Origin: Rhizobium sp. NZLR1
GTDB taxonomy: Bacteria; Pseudomonadota; Alphaproteobacteria; Rhizobiales; Rhizobiaceae
Direction of reading: 5' to 3'
Assembly (NCBI RefSeq): GCF_017357385.1
Contig: NZ_CP071632.1
Coordinates: 1,431,501-1,495,500 of the forward strand
DNA: 64,000 bases
Shown here: one piece after another, positions 20,688 through 30,295 of the stretch
How positions within the stretch are numbered: position 1 is the first letter of the stretch
Layout: each line of letters starts with the position of its first letter
Notes under the pieces: generated by a model
Seen by the model: the letters and a program-made list of their open reading frames with translations, nothing else
Database searches by the model: none
Told to the model about the DNA's origin: nothing
Made by a program: the position numbers and the translations under genes

Positions 20688-22352
20688 ATGACCGAGACGA
20701 CTGAGCTGCCCGAACGCGAGAGCATGGAATTCGACGTGGTGATCGTCGGCGCCGGTCCGGCTGGTCTTTCTGCGGCGATCCGGCTGAAGCAGGTCAATCC
20801 GGAGCTTTCGGTCGTCGTGCTGGAGAAGGGCTCGGAAGTCGGCGCCCACATCCTCTCCGGCGCCGTCGTCGATCCGATCGGCATCGACCGGCTGCTGCCC
20901 GGCTGGCGCGAAGAGAGTGAGCATCCCTTCAAGACCGAGGTCACCGCCGACCATTTCCTGCTGCTCGGCCCGGCCGGCTCGATCCGCCTGCCGAATGTGC
21001 TGATGCCGCCGCTGATGAACAATCACGGCAACTACATCGTCTCGCTCGGGCTCGTCTGTCGCTGGCTGGCCGGTAAGGCCGAAGAACTCGGCGTCGAGAT
21101 TTATCCGGGCTTTGCCGCAACCGAAGTGCTCTATAATGACGAGGGCGCGGTCATCGGCGTCGCCACCGGCGACATGGGGATCGAGAAGAACGGTGAGCCC
21201 GGCCCGAATTATACGCGCGGCATGGAACTGCTCGGCAAATACGTGCTGATCGGCGAAGGTGTACGCGGCTCGCTCGCCAAGCAGCTGATCGCCAAGTTCG
21301 ATCTGCAAAAAGGTCGCGAACCGCAAAAGTTCGGCATTGGCATCAAGGAACTCTGGCAGGTCAAGCCGGAGAACCATAAGCCCGGCCTGGTGCAGCACAC
21401 CTTCGGCTGGCCGCTCGGGATGAAGACCGGCGGCGGTTCCTTCCTCTATCACCTCGAAGACAATCTGGTCGCCGTCGGCTTCGTCGTCCATCTCAACTAC
21501 AAGAACCCCTATCTCTATCCGTTCGAGGAATTCCAGCGCTTCAAGACCCATCCGGCGATCCGCGGAACCTTCGAGGGCGGCAAGCGGCTCTCCTATGGCG
21601 CGCGTGCCATCACCGAGGGCGGTTATCAGTCGGTGCCGAAGCTCTCCTTCCCCGGCGGGGCGCTGATCGGCTGTTCGGCTGGTCTCGTCAACGTGCCGCG
21701 CATCAAGGGCAGCCATAACGCGGTTCTGTCGGGCATGCTGGCGGCCGAGAAGGTGGCGGCGGCGATTACAGCCGGCCGCAGCCATGACGAGGTGGTCGAG
21801 ATCGAAAACGAATGGCGCAAGGGCGACATCGGCAAGGATCTCAAGCGGGTGCGCAACGTCAAGCCGCTGTGGTCGAAGTTCGGCACGGCGCTCGGCGTGG
21901 CGCTCGGCGGTCTCGACATGTGGACCAATACGCTGTTCGGCTTCTCGTTCTTCGGCACGCTGAAGCATGGCAAGACCGATGCGCAGTCGCTCGAGCCGGC
22001 CGCAAACCACAAGCCGATTGCCTATCCGAAACCGGATGGCGTCTTGACCTTCGACCGGCTGTCCTCGGTGTTCCTGTCGAACACCAATCACGAGGAAGAC
22101 CAGCCGGTGCATCTTCAGGTCAAGGACATAGGCCTGCAGAAACGTTCGGAGCACGACATCTATGCCGGCCCGTCGACGCGTTACTGTCCGGCCGGGGTTT
22201 ATGAATGGGTCGAGAAGGACGGAGAGGAGACCTTCGTCATCAACGCCCAGAACTGCGTGCACTGCAAGACCTGCGACATCAAGGATCCCAACCAGAACAT
22301 CAACTGGGTGCCGCCGCAGGGCGGCGAGGGGCCGGTCTATCCGAACATGTGA
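20688..22352 (+). CDS. Electron-transfer flavoprotein-ubiquinone oxidoreductase
   Basis: A 554-residue membrane-associated FAD and 4Fe-4S enzyme that passes electrons from ETF (acyl-CoA and amine oxidation) to the quinone pool. The FAD-binding loop is VVIVGAGPAGLSAAIRL near the N-terminus, and the C-terminal ferredoxin part has CPAGVYEW followed by CVHCKTCDIKDP, giving the four cluster cysteines. Length matches the family. It begins after a region with AGCGGAGACGAGTGA and stands alone. A 539-codon ORF opposite is a shadow. Confidence 0.96.
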   Translation: MTETTELPERESMEFDVVIVGAGPAGLSAAIRLKQVNPELSVVVLEKGSEVGAHILSGAVVDPIGIDRLLPGWREESEHPFKTEVTADHFLLLGPAGSIRLPNVLMPPLMNNHGNYIVSLGLVCRWLAGKAEELGVEIYPGFAATEVLYNDEGAVIGVATGDMGIEKNGEPGPNYTRGMELLGKYVLIGEGVRGSLAKQLIAKFDLQKGREPQKFGIGIKELWQVKPENHKPGLVQHTFGWPLGMKTGGGSFLYHLEDNLVAVGFVVHLNYKNPYLYPFEEFQRFKTHPAIRGTFEGGKRLSYGARAITEGGYQSVPKLSFPGGALIGCSAGLVNVPRIKGSHNAVLSGMLAAEKVAAAITAGRSHDEVVEIENEWRKGDIGKDLKRVRNVKPLWSKFGTALGVALGGLDMWTNTLFGFSFFGTLKHGKTDAQSLEPAANHKPIAYPKPDGVLTFDRLSSVFLSNTNHEEDQPVHLQVKDIGLQKRSEHDIYAGPSTRYCPAGVYEWVEKDGEETFVINAQNCVHCKTCDIKDPNQNINWVPPQGGEGPVYPNM

Positions 22353-22486
22353 GGCGGATTATCCACGCCGCCGACAATTTTACGTGCTGACGCCTTCGTA
22401 TCGCCTGCGGCGGGCGGCCGTTAGCCGTTCGTTAACCATAATTTCCTTAGCGTGCGACATCTTGTTGACGCACTAAGGACACATTC

Positions 22487-23101
22487 ATGACGATCTCCCG
22501 CCGGGGTTTCCTGATCGCTCTGCCGCTTTTTGTCGCCGGCTGCTCTTCGACCGGCCTGAACAGCCAGACCAATTACGCCGCACTTCCGGATGAAAAATTC
22601 CCGTTGAGGCAGGTGCCGATCGACAAGATCAAGCCGGAACTCCGCCGTCAGGAAGTGGCCTACGAAACCACCCATGACGCCGGCACCGTGGTGGTCGACA
22701 CCCCGGCGCGCCGTGCCTATTATGTCCTCGGCGGCGGCAGGGCGGTGCGGTACGGCGTTGGCGTCGGTCGCGAGGGGCTGGCATTTGCCGGCAACGCCTA
22801 TATCGGCCGCAAGGCCGAGTGGCCGAGCTGGACGCCGACGGAAAACATGCAGCGCCGCGAAGAGCGTTATCGCAAGCTCGCCGGCGGCATGCCGGGCGGT
22901 CCGAACAACCCGCTCGGCGCACGAGCGATGTATCTCTATCGCGGCGGCGGCGACACGCATTTCCGCATTCACGGCACCAATCAGCCGCAATCGATCGGGC
23001 TCGCCATGTCGAGCGGCTGTATTCGCATGATGAACCACGACGTGATCGACCTCTATAGCCGGGTCGAAGTCGGCGCCAGGGTCGTCGTCATCCAGGCTTG
23101 A
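22487..23101 (+). CDS. L,D-transpeptidase lipoprotein
   Basis: A 204-residue secreted enzyme of the YkuD family that makes 3-3 cross-links in peptidoglycan or attaches proteins to it. It has a lipoprotein-type signal (MTISRRGFLIALPLFVAGCS, lipobox Cys at residue 19) with a twin-arginine-like RR start. The active-site motif is HGTNQPQSIGLAMSSGCIRM with the nucleophilic Cys. The ATG follows an AAGGACACATTC leader. Single gene; a bidirectional terminator follows. Confidence 0.93.
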   Translation: MTISRRGFLIALPLFVAGCSSTGLNSQTNYAALPDEKFPLRQVPIDKIKPELRRQEVAYETTHDAGTVVVDTPARRAYYVLGGGRAVRYGVGVGREGLAFAGNAYIGRKAEWPSWTPTENMQRREERYRKLAGGMPGGPNNPLGARAMYLYRGGGDTHFRIHGTNQPQSIGLAMSSGCIRMMNHDVIDLYSRVEVGARVVVIQA

Positions 23102-23123
23102 GCGAGCAAAATCACGTTGATTG

Positions 23124-23158
23124 AAAAAGCCGCCGCAGCGATGGCTGTCGGCGGCTTT
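23124..23158. terminator. Bidirectional terminator between convergent genes
   Basis: Stem AAAGCCGCCG/CGGCGGCTTT (23126-23135 and 23149-23158) continues into an inner CAGC/GCTG stem with a GATG loop. A-rich on the left and T-rich on the right, it can end both the transpeptidase (+) and exporter (-) transcripts. Confidence 0.8.
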
Positions 23159-23182
23159 CGACGTTCGTTGGTCCGGTGGCGG

Positions 23183-24088
23183 TCAGCGGCGCTGGGCGGC
23201 GATCCCCGTGGAAAGCGCAACGCCCATGCCGGTGATCACGGCGGCGCTGATTTCCGTCAGGCCGATCGGTTCGCCAAGCAGCAAGCCGCCGCCAAGCGTT
23301 GCCAGCACAGGCGTCAGCGCCGTGAAGGCGGCGGCCTGCGTTCCGCCGAGCGTTGTGACGGCGGTGCCGTAGGCGACCATGGCGACGAGGCCGGAAAGAA
23401 TGCCCTGGCTCAGCACCTGCAGGCCGATTTCCGGAAGCGGTGCCTGCTGCAGCGAGATGCCGAAGATGAGGGCCAGCGCGCCCATGATCAGGAAGGACCA
23501 GACGGCGATCAGCGCGCTTGCCTGCACGGCCGTCAGGCCGGAGCGGCGGAAGGCATGCGTATAGCTCGCCCACAATACGGCGCCGGCCGGTAGCAGCACG
23601 AAGCTCGTCCATGGAAGCGAGGCGTCTGCAAGGCTGTGGGTGAGCAGGATCAGCACGCCGGCGACGATTGCGACCAGCCCGGCGATGCGGGTGGTATCAG
23701 GTCTTTCGCCAAACAGCACGATGCCGATCAGCGCCGCCGCGAGCGGCATCGAGCCGCCGAGCAGGATGCCTGAAGACGCAGCCGGCGTCGAATGGATTGC
23801 CAGCGTGGTGAGCAGGAAGAAAACGGCGCCGGACCCGGACACCATGATCGCCACCAGGTGCAGCGGCAGGGACTTCGGCAACAGTCCGGTCTTCAGCCAG
23901 ACCGGCGAAAGCACCAGCGCCGGAATGCCGAAGCGGATCAGCCCGATGTCGACCGAGCCGAGCGGCGTTGCGGCGCTGTGGCGGGTGACGAGAAACCATG
24001 TCGCCCAGATCAGTACGGTAACGGTGCCGCCGGCATAACCCAGTGCCTGCGAAGGCGATTTGTCGTTCGTAAATGCAATGGTGGTCAT
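23183..24088 (-). CDS. DMT-superfamily exporter (EamA)
   Basis: A 301-residue membrane protein with ten hydrophobic helices and two EamA repeats. The ATG at 24088 follows GGAAGGGACAGGACG. A divergent Lrp/AsnC-type regulator starts 145 bases away. The pairing of an EamA exporter with an Lrp regulator usually means an amino-acid-induced exporter, so an amino acid is the likely substrate. That inference rests on context only. Confidence 0.88.
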   Translation of the reverse strand: MTTIAFTNDKSPSQALGYAGGTVTVLIWATWFLVTRHSAATPLGSVDIGLIRFGIPALVLSPVWLKTGLLPKSLPLHLVAIMVSGSGAVFFLLTTLAIHSTPAASSGILLGGSMPLAAALIGIVLFGERPDTTRIAGLVAIVAGVLILLTHSLADASLPWTSFVLLPAGAVLWASYTHAFRRSGLTAVQASALIAVWSFLIMGALALIFGISLQQAPLPEIGLQVLSQGILSGLVAMVAYGTAVTTLGGTQAAAFTALTPVLATLGGGLLLGEPIGLTEISAAVITGMGVALSTGIAAQRR

Positions 24089-24232
24089 CGTCCTGTCCCT
24101 TCCTTCATCCGGAGCCTTTCCGGTTGAGGAAAAGATTAGTCCCAGAGGGCAGGGCATGTCCTTGCTATCTCTGGCTCAAAAATCATATTATGCGCAATAT
24201 TCTGCCAATCGACGCCAACAGGGATCGCGAAA

Positions 24233-24706
24233 ATGCCAAATCTCGATAAATTCGATATCGCCATCCTGAAGTGCCTGCAGGAGGATGCACGGGCAACCAA
24301 TGTCGAGATCGCCGAGAAGGTGAACCTTTCGCCGTCGCCCTGCCTGCGCCGCATCCGCAATCTCGAACGCTCCGGTATCATCCGCGGCTACACGGCCGAT
24401 ATCGACCGTAAGGAGGTCGGCCTCGGCCTGACCGTCTTCGTCGAATTCAAGGTCGCCCATCACAGCCGTGAGAATTCCGAGGCGCAGCAGAAGGCGCTGC
24501 TCGCCATCCCCGAGATCGTCTCCTGTTTCCTGATTTCGGGCACGGCCGATTTCCTCGCCGAAGTGGTGGTCGAGGATCTCGCCGCCTACGAACGGCTTCT
24601 GACGGAAACGCTGTTGACCCTGCCGAATGTCAGCGACATCCGCTCCAACTTCGCCATCCGCAGCATGAAGACGCATGGGCCGTTGAAGCTGCCCGAGGGA
24701 AAATAA
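24233..24706 (+). CDS. Lrp/AsnC-family transcriptional regulator
   Basis: A 157-residue regulator with an N-terminal helix-turn-helix (NVEIAEKVNLSPSPCLRRIR, about residues 23-42) and a C-terminal RAM effector domain (about 70-150). It begins MPNLDKFDIAILKCLQEDAR, typical of the family. The gene is divergent from the exporter at 23183 and probably controls it in response to an amino acid. The stop codon lies inside a hairpin loop. Confidence 0.93.
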   Translation: MPNLDKFDIAILKCLQEDARATNVEIAEKVNLSPSPCLRRIRNLERSGIIRGYTADIDRKEVGLGLTVFVEFKVAHHSRENSEAQQKALLAIPEIVSCFLISGTADFLAEVVVEDLAAYERLLTETLLTLPNVSDIRSNFAIRSMKTHGPLKLPEGK

Positions 24707-24718
24707 ATCCCCTCGGGC
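24691..24718 (+). terminator. Hairpin at the end of the Lrp-type gene
   Basis: A 9-bp stem GCCCGAGGG/CCCTCGGGC (24691-24699 and 24710-24718) whose loop contains the TAA stop. Only a weak T tail follows. It lies between two convergent genes. Confidence 0.45.
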
Positions 24719-24737
24719 TTGCTGCCATTTGCGGGTG

Positions 24738-26111
24738 CTACAGCAGCGTCCCGCTGAGGATGAGCAGGGCCACCGAGAAGTAGATGACGAGCCCGGTGAC
24801 GTCGACCAGCGTGGCGACGAAGGGGGCCGAAGCGCTGGCCGGATCGAGCCGGAGCTTCTGCAGCAAGAAGGGCAGCATCGAACCGCAGATCGAGCCGAAG
24901 GTGACGATCCCGATCAGGGCGGCAAACACCGTGATGGCGACCATCTGCCAGTGCGGGCCGTAGTCGTAGAGGCCGGCCGACTGCCAGAAGACGATGCGAA
25001 TGAAGCCGACGAGGCCGAGGATCGCGCCGAGCACGATGCCGGTCGGCAGTTCGCGCAGCAGCACCTTCCACCAGTCCGAAAGCTTCAGCTCGCCGAGCGC
25101 CAGCGCCCGAATGATCAGCGAGGTCGCCTGCGAACCGGAATTGCCGCCCGAGCTCATGATCAGCGGGATGAACAGCGTCAGCACCACGGCCTTTTCCAGC
25201 TCGCCTTCGAAATGCTGCATGGCGCTTGCCGTCAGCATCTCGCCGAGGAAGAGGGCGGCGAGCCAGCCGGCGCGCTTGCGGATCATGCCGGCGAAGCCGA
25301 TCTTCATGTAGGGCTGGCCGAGCGCCTCCATGCCGCCGAACCTCTGGGCCGCTTCCGTCGTGTCTGATATCATCGTGTCGATCACGTCGTCGACGGTGAC
25401 GATGCCGAGCATCTGCCCATGTTCGTCGGTGACCGGCAGGGCGAGCAGGTCATGCTTGCGGATCAACCGGGCGACATCCTCCTGCTTCATCAGCGGATCG
25501 GCCGAAACCGGCGCACCCTTCTGCGCCACCGAGAGGATGGAAGCATCCGGCTCGCCGGTGATGAGGCGGCGCAGCGTCACCACATGCATGAGCGCATGGC
25601 TGATCTCGTCGAGCACATAGATGGCGTAGACGGTCTCGCGCGAGCGTTCGACCTGGCGCACATGGTCGAGTGTCTGGGCGATGGTCCAGTTCACCGGCAC
25701 GCTGACGAATTCCGTCGTCATGATGCCGCCGGCCGTGCGCGGCGGGTAGCCCATCAGGTGCTGGATCGCGATGCGCACCGGCTCGTCGAGGCTGGCAAAC
25801 AGCCGGGCGCGGGTCTCGCCGTCGAGTTCGAGCAGCACGTCGGCGACACGGTCGTTGGACATGCCATGCAGCAGGCGTGCAGCGTCCTCGGCGCTGATCA
25901 GCGCCAGGATCTGTGCAGCGTTGCGAAGCTCCGGCCGGTCGAGGATGTTGACGGCATAGTCGAGCGGCATGCCGGTCAGCACGCGGCCGGCGTCCTGGAC
26001 GGTCAGCGCGTTCAACGATTCGACGTGTTCGGCGATCGTTGCGCCGCGGCTGTTGTTAATGAAGGCACGGGCGGCATAGCCTGCCCGAAGAGGGAAGCGA
26101 TTGATATTCAT
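24738..26111 (-). CDS. mgtE: Magnesium transporter MgtE
   Basis: A 457-residue Mg2+ channel. It has an N-terminal superhelical MgtE_N domain (about 30-135), a CBS pair (about 140-260, e.g. DEHGQMLGIVTVDDVIDTM) that gates in response to cytoplasmic Mg2+, and five C-terminal transmembrane helices with the pore segment MSSGGNSGSQATSLIIRALA. Single gene. I looked for an M-box in the upstream 250 bases and did not find one. A small hairpin CGACTCCTGTCG lies about 60 bases before the start. Confidence 0.94.
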   Translation of the reverse strand: MNINRFPLRAGYAARAFINNSRGATIAEHVESLNALTVQDAGRVLTGMPLDYAVNILDRPELRNAAQILALISAEDAARLLHGMSNDRVADVLLELDGETRARLFASLDEPVRIAIQHLMGYPPRTAGGIMTTEFVSVPVNWTIAQTLDHVRQVERSRETVYAIYVLDEISHALMHVVTLRRLITGEPDASILSVAQKGAPVSADPLMKQEDVARLIRKHDLLALPVTDEHGQMLGIVTVDDVIDTMISDTTEAAQRFGGMEALGQPYMKIGFAGMIRKRAGWLAALFLGEMLTASAMQHFEGELEKAVVLTLFIPLIMSSGGNSGSQATSLIIRALALGELKLSDWWKVLLRELPTGIVLGAILGLVGFIRIVFWQSAGLYDYGPHWQMVAITVFAALIGIVTFGSICGSMLPFLLQKLRLDPASASAPFVATLVDVTGLVIYFSVALLILSGTLL

Positions 26112-26375
26112 TTGAGGCTCGCCTTTCCGTCGATCCGCCGTAGCGTCCCGACCGGGCGAGCCGACAGGAGTCGGTCAGCGCACTAGGGCCGCGTACGGCA
26201 AGGGCAATCGACTGCTACTGTCGCTTGGCATCGTTAAGATGGCTCCGTTAAAATCCGCGGAAGACGAGGGCCGTCCACGTGAGAGGTTAGGTGGTCCCGA
26301 ACGCGAAAAAAGTCAAGCGGGGTAAAAGCTTAACGCCAGAATGTCGCACCTCCGCGCATTGCGGGCGGAGACGTT

Positions 26376-27602
26376 CTACGCGGCCTGCGTGCTCCGGCTG
26401 CGACGCTCCAGCCGTGCTGAGGCCGCAAAGACGAAGAGGCCGAGGAAGGACAGTGCTGCGCCGACATAACCGGTTGCCGCAAAACCGTAGCCCCAGGCGA
26501 TGACGAGACCGCCGAGCCAGGCGCCGATCGCATTGGCGATGTTGAAGGCGGAATGGTTGGAAGCGGCGGCAAGCGTCTGCGCATCGGCGGCGACATCCAT
26601 CAGCCGTGTCTGCAGCGCCGGGCCGGCGGCAAAACCGCAGCCGACGAGGAAGACGGAGAGGCCGAGCATATAGGGATTGGCGGCGGTCAGCGAGAAGGTG
26701 GTCAGCACGACGATATTATAGACGAGCGAGCCGCCGATCGTACCGAGCAGCGATTTGTCGGCGAGCCATGAACCGATGAAATTGCCGGCATTCATGCCGA
26801 CGCCGAAGAGCACCAGCATGATCGGAACCGCTGTTTCCGGCAGCATCGCCACCTCGGTTGTCGTCGAGGCGATATAGCTGAACATCGCAAACATACCGCC
26901 GTAACCGACAGCGGCGATGCCGAGCGTCAGCCACACCTGCGGCCGGCGGAAAGCCCCGAGTTCGCGCAGGAAGCTTGCCTCCTCGGAAACCCTGTCCTTG
27001 GGAACGTAGAACCAGATCAGCGCCACCGTCAGCAGGCCGAGCACGCCGACCGAGAAAAATGCGATCTGCCAGTCGAGCGACTGGCCGAAGAACGTCGTCA
27101 AGGGCGCGCCGAGAAGTGTTGCGACGGTTAGGCCGAGCATGACGCGGCCGACGGCACGTGCGCGGCGGTGCACAGGCACCATCGAGGCGGCGACAAGGGC
27201 TGCGACGCCGAAATAGGCGCCATGCGGCAGGCCGCTGACGAAGCGCAGCAACGTGAAGGTTTCGAAGGTCGGCGCCATGGCGCTGAAGATATTGCCGGCG
27301 GCAAAGATCAGCATCAGTGTTAGCAGCAGCGTACGGCGCGCCATCTTCGCGGCGAGCACGGCGATGACGGGCGCGCCGATGACGACGCCGAGTGCATAGG
27401 CGCTGATGACGTAGCCGGCTTGCGGGGTCGTGACCGAGAAGGTCTTGGCGACATTGGGCAATAGGCCCATAATCGCGAATTCGCCGGTGCCGATGCCGAA
27501 GCCGCCGCAGGCGAGCGCCAACTGGACCAGCGCTACTGTCGTTGCCGAGGGCAGCCCTTCATCCTGGCTATCGATGGAATCATTGACGGTGATCTCACTC
27601 AC
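26376..27602 (-). CDS. MFS exporter, DHA1 / AraJ-YdhP type
   Basis: A 408-residue, 12-helix major facilitator exporter. It begins after GAGGAGCTCTC at a GTG (VSEITVNDSID); an ATG-initiated extension of 24 residues to 27674 is unlikely. Features include GTGEFAIMGLLPNV in helix 1 and the loop 2-3 motif AKMARRTLLL. The family exports sugars, arabinose analogues or drugs; the substrate is not evident. It is divergent from the lipid-kinase-like gene. Confidence 0.88.
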   Translation of the reverse strand: MSEITVNDSIDSQDEGLPSATTVALVQLALACGGFGIGTGEFAIMGLLPNVAKTFSVTTPQAGYVISAYALGVVIGAPVIAVLAAKMARRTLLLTLMLIFAAGNIFSAMAPTFETFTLLRFVSGLPHGAYFGVAALVAASMVPVHRRARAVGRVMLGLTVATLLGAPLTTFFGQSLDWQIAFFSVGVLGLLTVALIWFYVPKDRVSEEASFLRELGAFRRPQVWLTLGIAAVGYGGMFAMFSYIASTTTEVAMLPETAVPIMLVLFGVGMNAGNFIGSWLADKSLLGTIGGSLVYNIVVLTTFSLTAANPYMLGLSVFLVGCGFAAGPALQTRLMDVAADAQTLAAASNHSAFNIANAIGAWLGGLVIAWGYGFAATGYVGAALSFLGLFVFAASARLERRSRSTQAA

Positions 27603-27902
27603 GAGAGCTCCTCGATGCGGTTTTCTGATTGGCGATGGCCTTGGCGCTGGCACGGCCGCGGGCCGATCGTTCAAAATGGCGGGAGGTGGAGACCTGTCTC
27701 CGATCCTTCCATCTATCCGTGACGACCCGGCCGGCGTCGAGTGCGTTTTTTGCAGTGCAGCGTCCTGCTATGTGCATATGTCCGTTGCAATTTTTGCATT
27801 TCTGTCGTCTCCCGGGAAAGGTACTGGCGCTTGAAATCGCCGATCCCGAAACCATCTGATGGGCAAGGCAGGATTATTTCCGCGCCAGAGACGGGAGCCC
27901 TC

Positions 27903-28847
27903 ATGAAGCTTGTAGGCTTTTTCAATCGCGACGGCGGTACCTTCAGGACCACCGACATGCTGGCCTACGAAAAGAGGGCGGAGGCGGCTTTCCGCGAAGC
28001 TGGGCACGATTTCGACGCCATCGTCTTCTCCGGAAAGGAGATCATTCCCGCCATGGAGCGGGCGGCCAAGCGCGACGACATCGACGGGATCGTTGCCGGC
28101 GGCGGCGACGGCACGATTTCGGCGGCGGCATCGATCGCCTGGAAAAACGGCATTGCGCTCGGCGTCGTGCCGGCCGGCACCATGAACCTGTTTGCCCGCT
28201 CGCTGCGTGTGCCGCTCGATATCTGGCAGGCGCTCGATGTGCTTGCCTCTGGCGAGATCGACAATGTCGATATCGCCAGCGCCAACGGCCGGCCCTTCAT
28301 CCACCAGTTTTCCGCCGGCCTGCATGCCCGAATGGTGCGCTACCGCAACGCCTACAGCTATCGTTCGCGGCTGGGCAAGATACGGGCGAGCACAAAGGCG
28401 GCCTTGGGCGTCATCTTCAACCCGCCGGAATTCGAAGTCGAGTTCGAGGCGGCCGGCATGCGCGAGCGCCGCAGGGTGTCGGCAATCTCCGTCTCCAACA
28501 ATCCCTTCGGTGAGAATGCGCTGCTTTACGCCGACAATCTGAGAAGCGGCGAGCTCGGCTTCTATACGGCAAATCCGCTGAAACCGGTCGGTGTCGCTCG
28601 TCTCGCCATCGACATGCTGCGCGGCAAGGTCCGCGAGAATGCCGATGTCATGGTGATGCATCCGGCGGAGGTGCAACTGCATTTCCCGAAACTGCGTTAC
28701 AAGGCCAATTGTGTCATGGACGGCGAGTTGCTGCCGCTCGAACGCGACGTCTCGATCCGACTGCATCCAGGCGAGTTGAAGGTTCTCGTCAAGCAGGGTC
28801 TCGCCGCGCAGGTGGATGCGGCCGAGCGCCGCGAGCCGGCTGTGTAG
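27903..28847 (+). CDS. Diacylglycerol/lipid kinase-like protein
   Basis: A 314-residue protein of the DAGK catalytic-domain family. It shows the nucleotide-binding GGGDGTISAAAS (about residues 60-71) and GVVPAGTMNLFARSLRVP, which match the GGDGT and P-G-T-N motifs. These enzymes phosphorylate diacylglycerol or related lipids at the membrane. The start at MKLVGFFNRDGG follows CGGGAGCCCTC. The C-terminal sandwich domain is complete. The exact lipid is unknown. Confidence 0.88.
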   Translation: MKLVGFFNRDGGTFRTTDMLAYEKRAEAAFREAGHDFDAIVFSGKEIIPAMERAAKRDDIDGIVAGGGDGTISAAASIAWKNGIALGVVPAGTMNLFARSLRVPLDIWQALDVLASGEIDNVDIASANGRPFIHQFSAGLHARMVRYRNAYSYRSRLGKIRASTKAALGVIFNPPEFEVEFEAAGMRERRRVSAISVSNNPFGENALLYADNLRSGELGFYTANPLKPVGVARLAIDMLRGKVRENADVMVMHPAEVQLHFPKLRYKANCVMDGELLPLERDVSIRLHPGELKVLVKQGLAAQVDAAERREPAV

Positions 28848-28862
28848 GTCTTCTGCTGAATT

Positions 28863-30215
28863 TCAGAGCCGCGGCAGATAAGTGCGATAGTCGAAATCCG
28901 AGACGGTGCGCAGATGCGCAAGCGCTTCCTTGCGCTTGGTGTCGCCGTAGAGCGCCTGATAACGTGCGCCGAAGATATCGGCGATGAAGGGCGAGGCACG
29001 GAAGGCTTCGACGGCACTCAGGAAATCATGCGTCAGCCGCGCGGTATTCGCCGGTGTGTGCGACGGCGACGTCTCCTCGCCGGGGTCGAGTTCGCCGTCG
29101 AGACCGATAAGCATGCCGCCAAGGATCGCGGCGAGCAGTAGATAGGGATTGGCGTCGGCGCCGGCGACGCGGTGTTCGATGCGGGCGGCCGGCCCATCCT
29201 TGTCGGGTATGCGGATCGCCGTGCCGCGATGGCCGCTGCCCCAGGTCAGATCGACAGGTGCAAACGAGCCCGGCTGGAAGCGGCGATAGGAGTTGGCGAA
29301 CGGGGCGAAGATCAGCTGCGCCGCGCGCATGGTGTCGAGCAGGCCTGCTGTCACCGATTTCAGCAGTTTCGGTTCGCCGCCCTTGGCATCGAGAATGTTG
29401 CGGCCTTGCACATCGATGATGCTCGCATGCACATGCAGGCCGGAGCCGGCATGGTCGGAATAAGGCTTGGCCATGCAGGTCGATTTCAGTCCGTGGCGGC
29501 GCGCCGCCTGCTCGGCGATGCGCTTGAGGTAGAGGCAATCGTCCGCCGCGGCCAGCGCATCGGGGCGGTGCAGCAGGTTGACCTCGAACTGACCAGGGCC
29601 GAATTCCGCCGTCGTCGCATCCGCCGGCAGCCCCTGCGCCTTCGCATAGGCCCTCAGCGTCCCGAGATAGACGTCGAGTGCATCGACGGCGCTCATGTCG
29701 TAAAGCTGGAAGCCGTTCGGTTCGCCGCGATAGGTGAGGCTTTCGGGCGGGGAGGGGCGGCCGGCCTCGCGCCAGTCCCCTGACATCACGTAGAATTCCA
29801 GCTCGGTCGCCACCACGGGTGTCAGGCCGCGTGCACGATAACGATCGAGCACCGAGGCGAGGATGGCGCGCGGATCCATGAAGCTCGGGATGCCGTCGAA
29901 TTCGTGCATGGTGGCAAGCACCTGCATCGAGCCCTCGGGCGCCCAGGGCATCGGCGCGAGGCTCCGCCGGTCGGGGACGAGCTTGCCGTCCGGATCACCG
30001 ATCGTCAGCGACAGGCCGGTAATGTCGTCATTGTCGTCGCCCCAGATGTCGAGCGATTGCGTCGAGGTCGGCAGGCGGATGTCGCCGGCCCAGATCTTGT
30101 CTTCGGCGCCGGGCGGAAGCTGCTTGCCGCGCAGATCGCCGTTCATGCCGACGATCAGGATCTCAAAACGAGGATCGCCGCCCTCGGCCTTGCCGTCCAC
30201 CCTGTCGCTCGCCAT
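28863..30215 (-). CDS. Glutamine-synthetase-family gamma-glutamylpolyamine synthetase (PuuA-like)
   Basis: A 450-residue ATP-dependent ligase that probably joins glutamate to putrescine or another amine as the first step of polyamine use. It has the GS catalytic layout: ATELEFYVMSGD, AEFGPGQFEVNL, then MAKPYSDHAGSGLHVHAS with the metal His residues and glutamate-binding Gly. The adenylylation-site region of true GlnA is absent. The ATG at 30215 has GGAGGA and AAGG upstream. It is divergent, 80 bases apart, from a class-III aminotransferase typical of polyamine degradation. This context favours a polyamine ligase over ammonia assimilation. Confidence 0.85.
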   Translation of the reverse strand: MASDRVDGKAEGGDPRFEILIVGMNGDLRGKQLPPGAEDKIWAGDIRLPTSTQSLDIWGDDNDDITGLSLTIGDPDGKLVPDRRSLAPMPWAPEGSMQVLATMHEFDGIPSFMDPRAILASVLDRYRARGLTPVVATELEFYVMSGDWREAGRPSPPESLTYRGEPNGFQLYDMSAVDALDVYLGTLRAYAKAQGLPADATTAEFGPGQFEVNLLHRPDALAAADDCLYLKRIAEQAARRHGLKSTCMAKPYSDHAGSGLHVHASIIDVQGRNILDAKGGEPKLLKSVTAGLLDTMRAAQLIFAPFANSYRRFQPGSFAPVDLTWGSGHRGTAIRIPDKDGPAARIEHRVAGADANPYLLLAAILGGMLIGLDGELDPGEETSPSHTPANTARLTHDFLSAVEAFRASPFIADIFGARYQALYGDTKRKEALAHLRTVSDFDYRTYLPRL

Positions 30216-30295
30216 GACCTTGAAAATCCTCCGGGACAAGGCCAAGCTCCTATCCCATCGATAACAGCCTTTCAATCCGCGAGGGTCTTCCCATT

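Noticed and set aside
20643..22262. 539-codon frame opposite the ETF-ubiquinone oxidoreductase gene
   Set aside because: Shadow of a strongly conserved gene; composition is His/Arg/Asp-rich and without any family pattern.
26112..26375. Possible Mg2+-sensing M-box upstream of mgtE
   Set aside because: GTTAGGTGG at 26286 recalls the M-box start but lies on the wrong strand and lacks the remaining conserved blocks.
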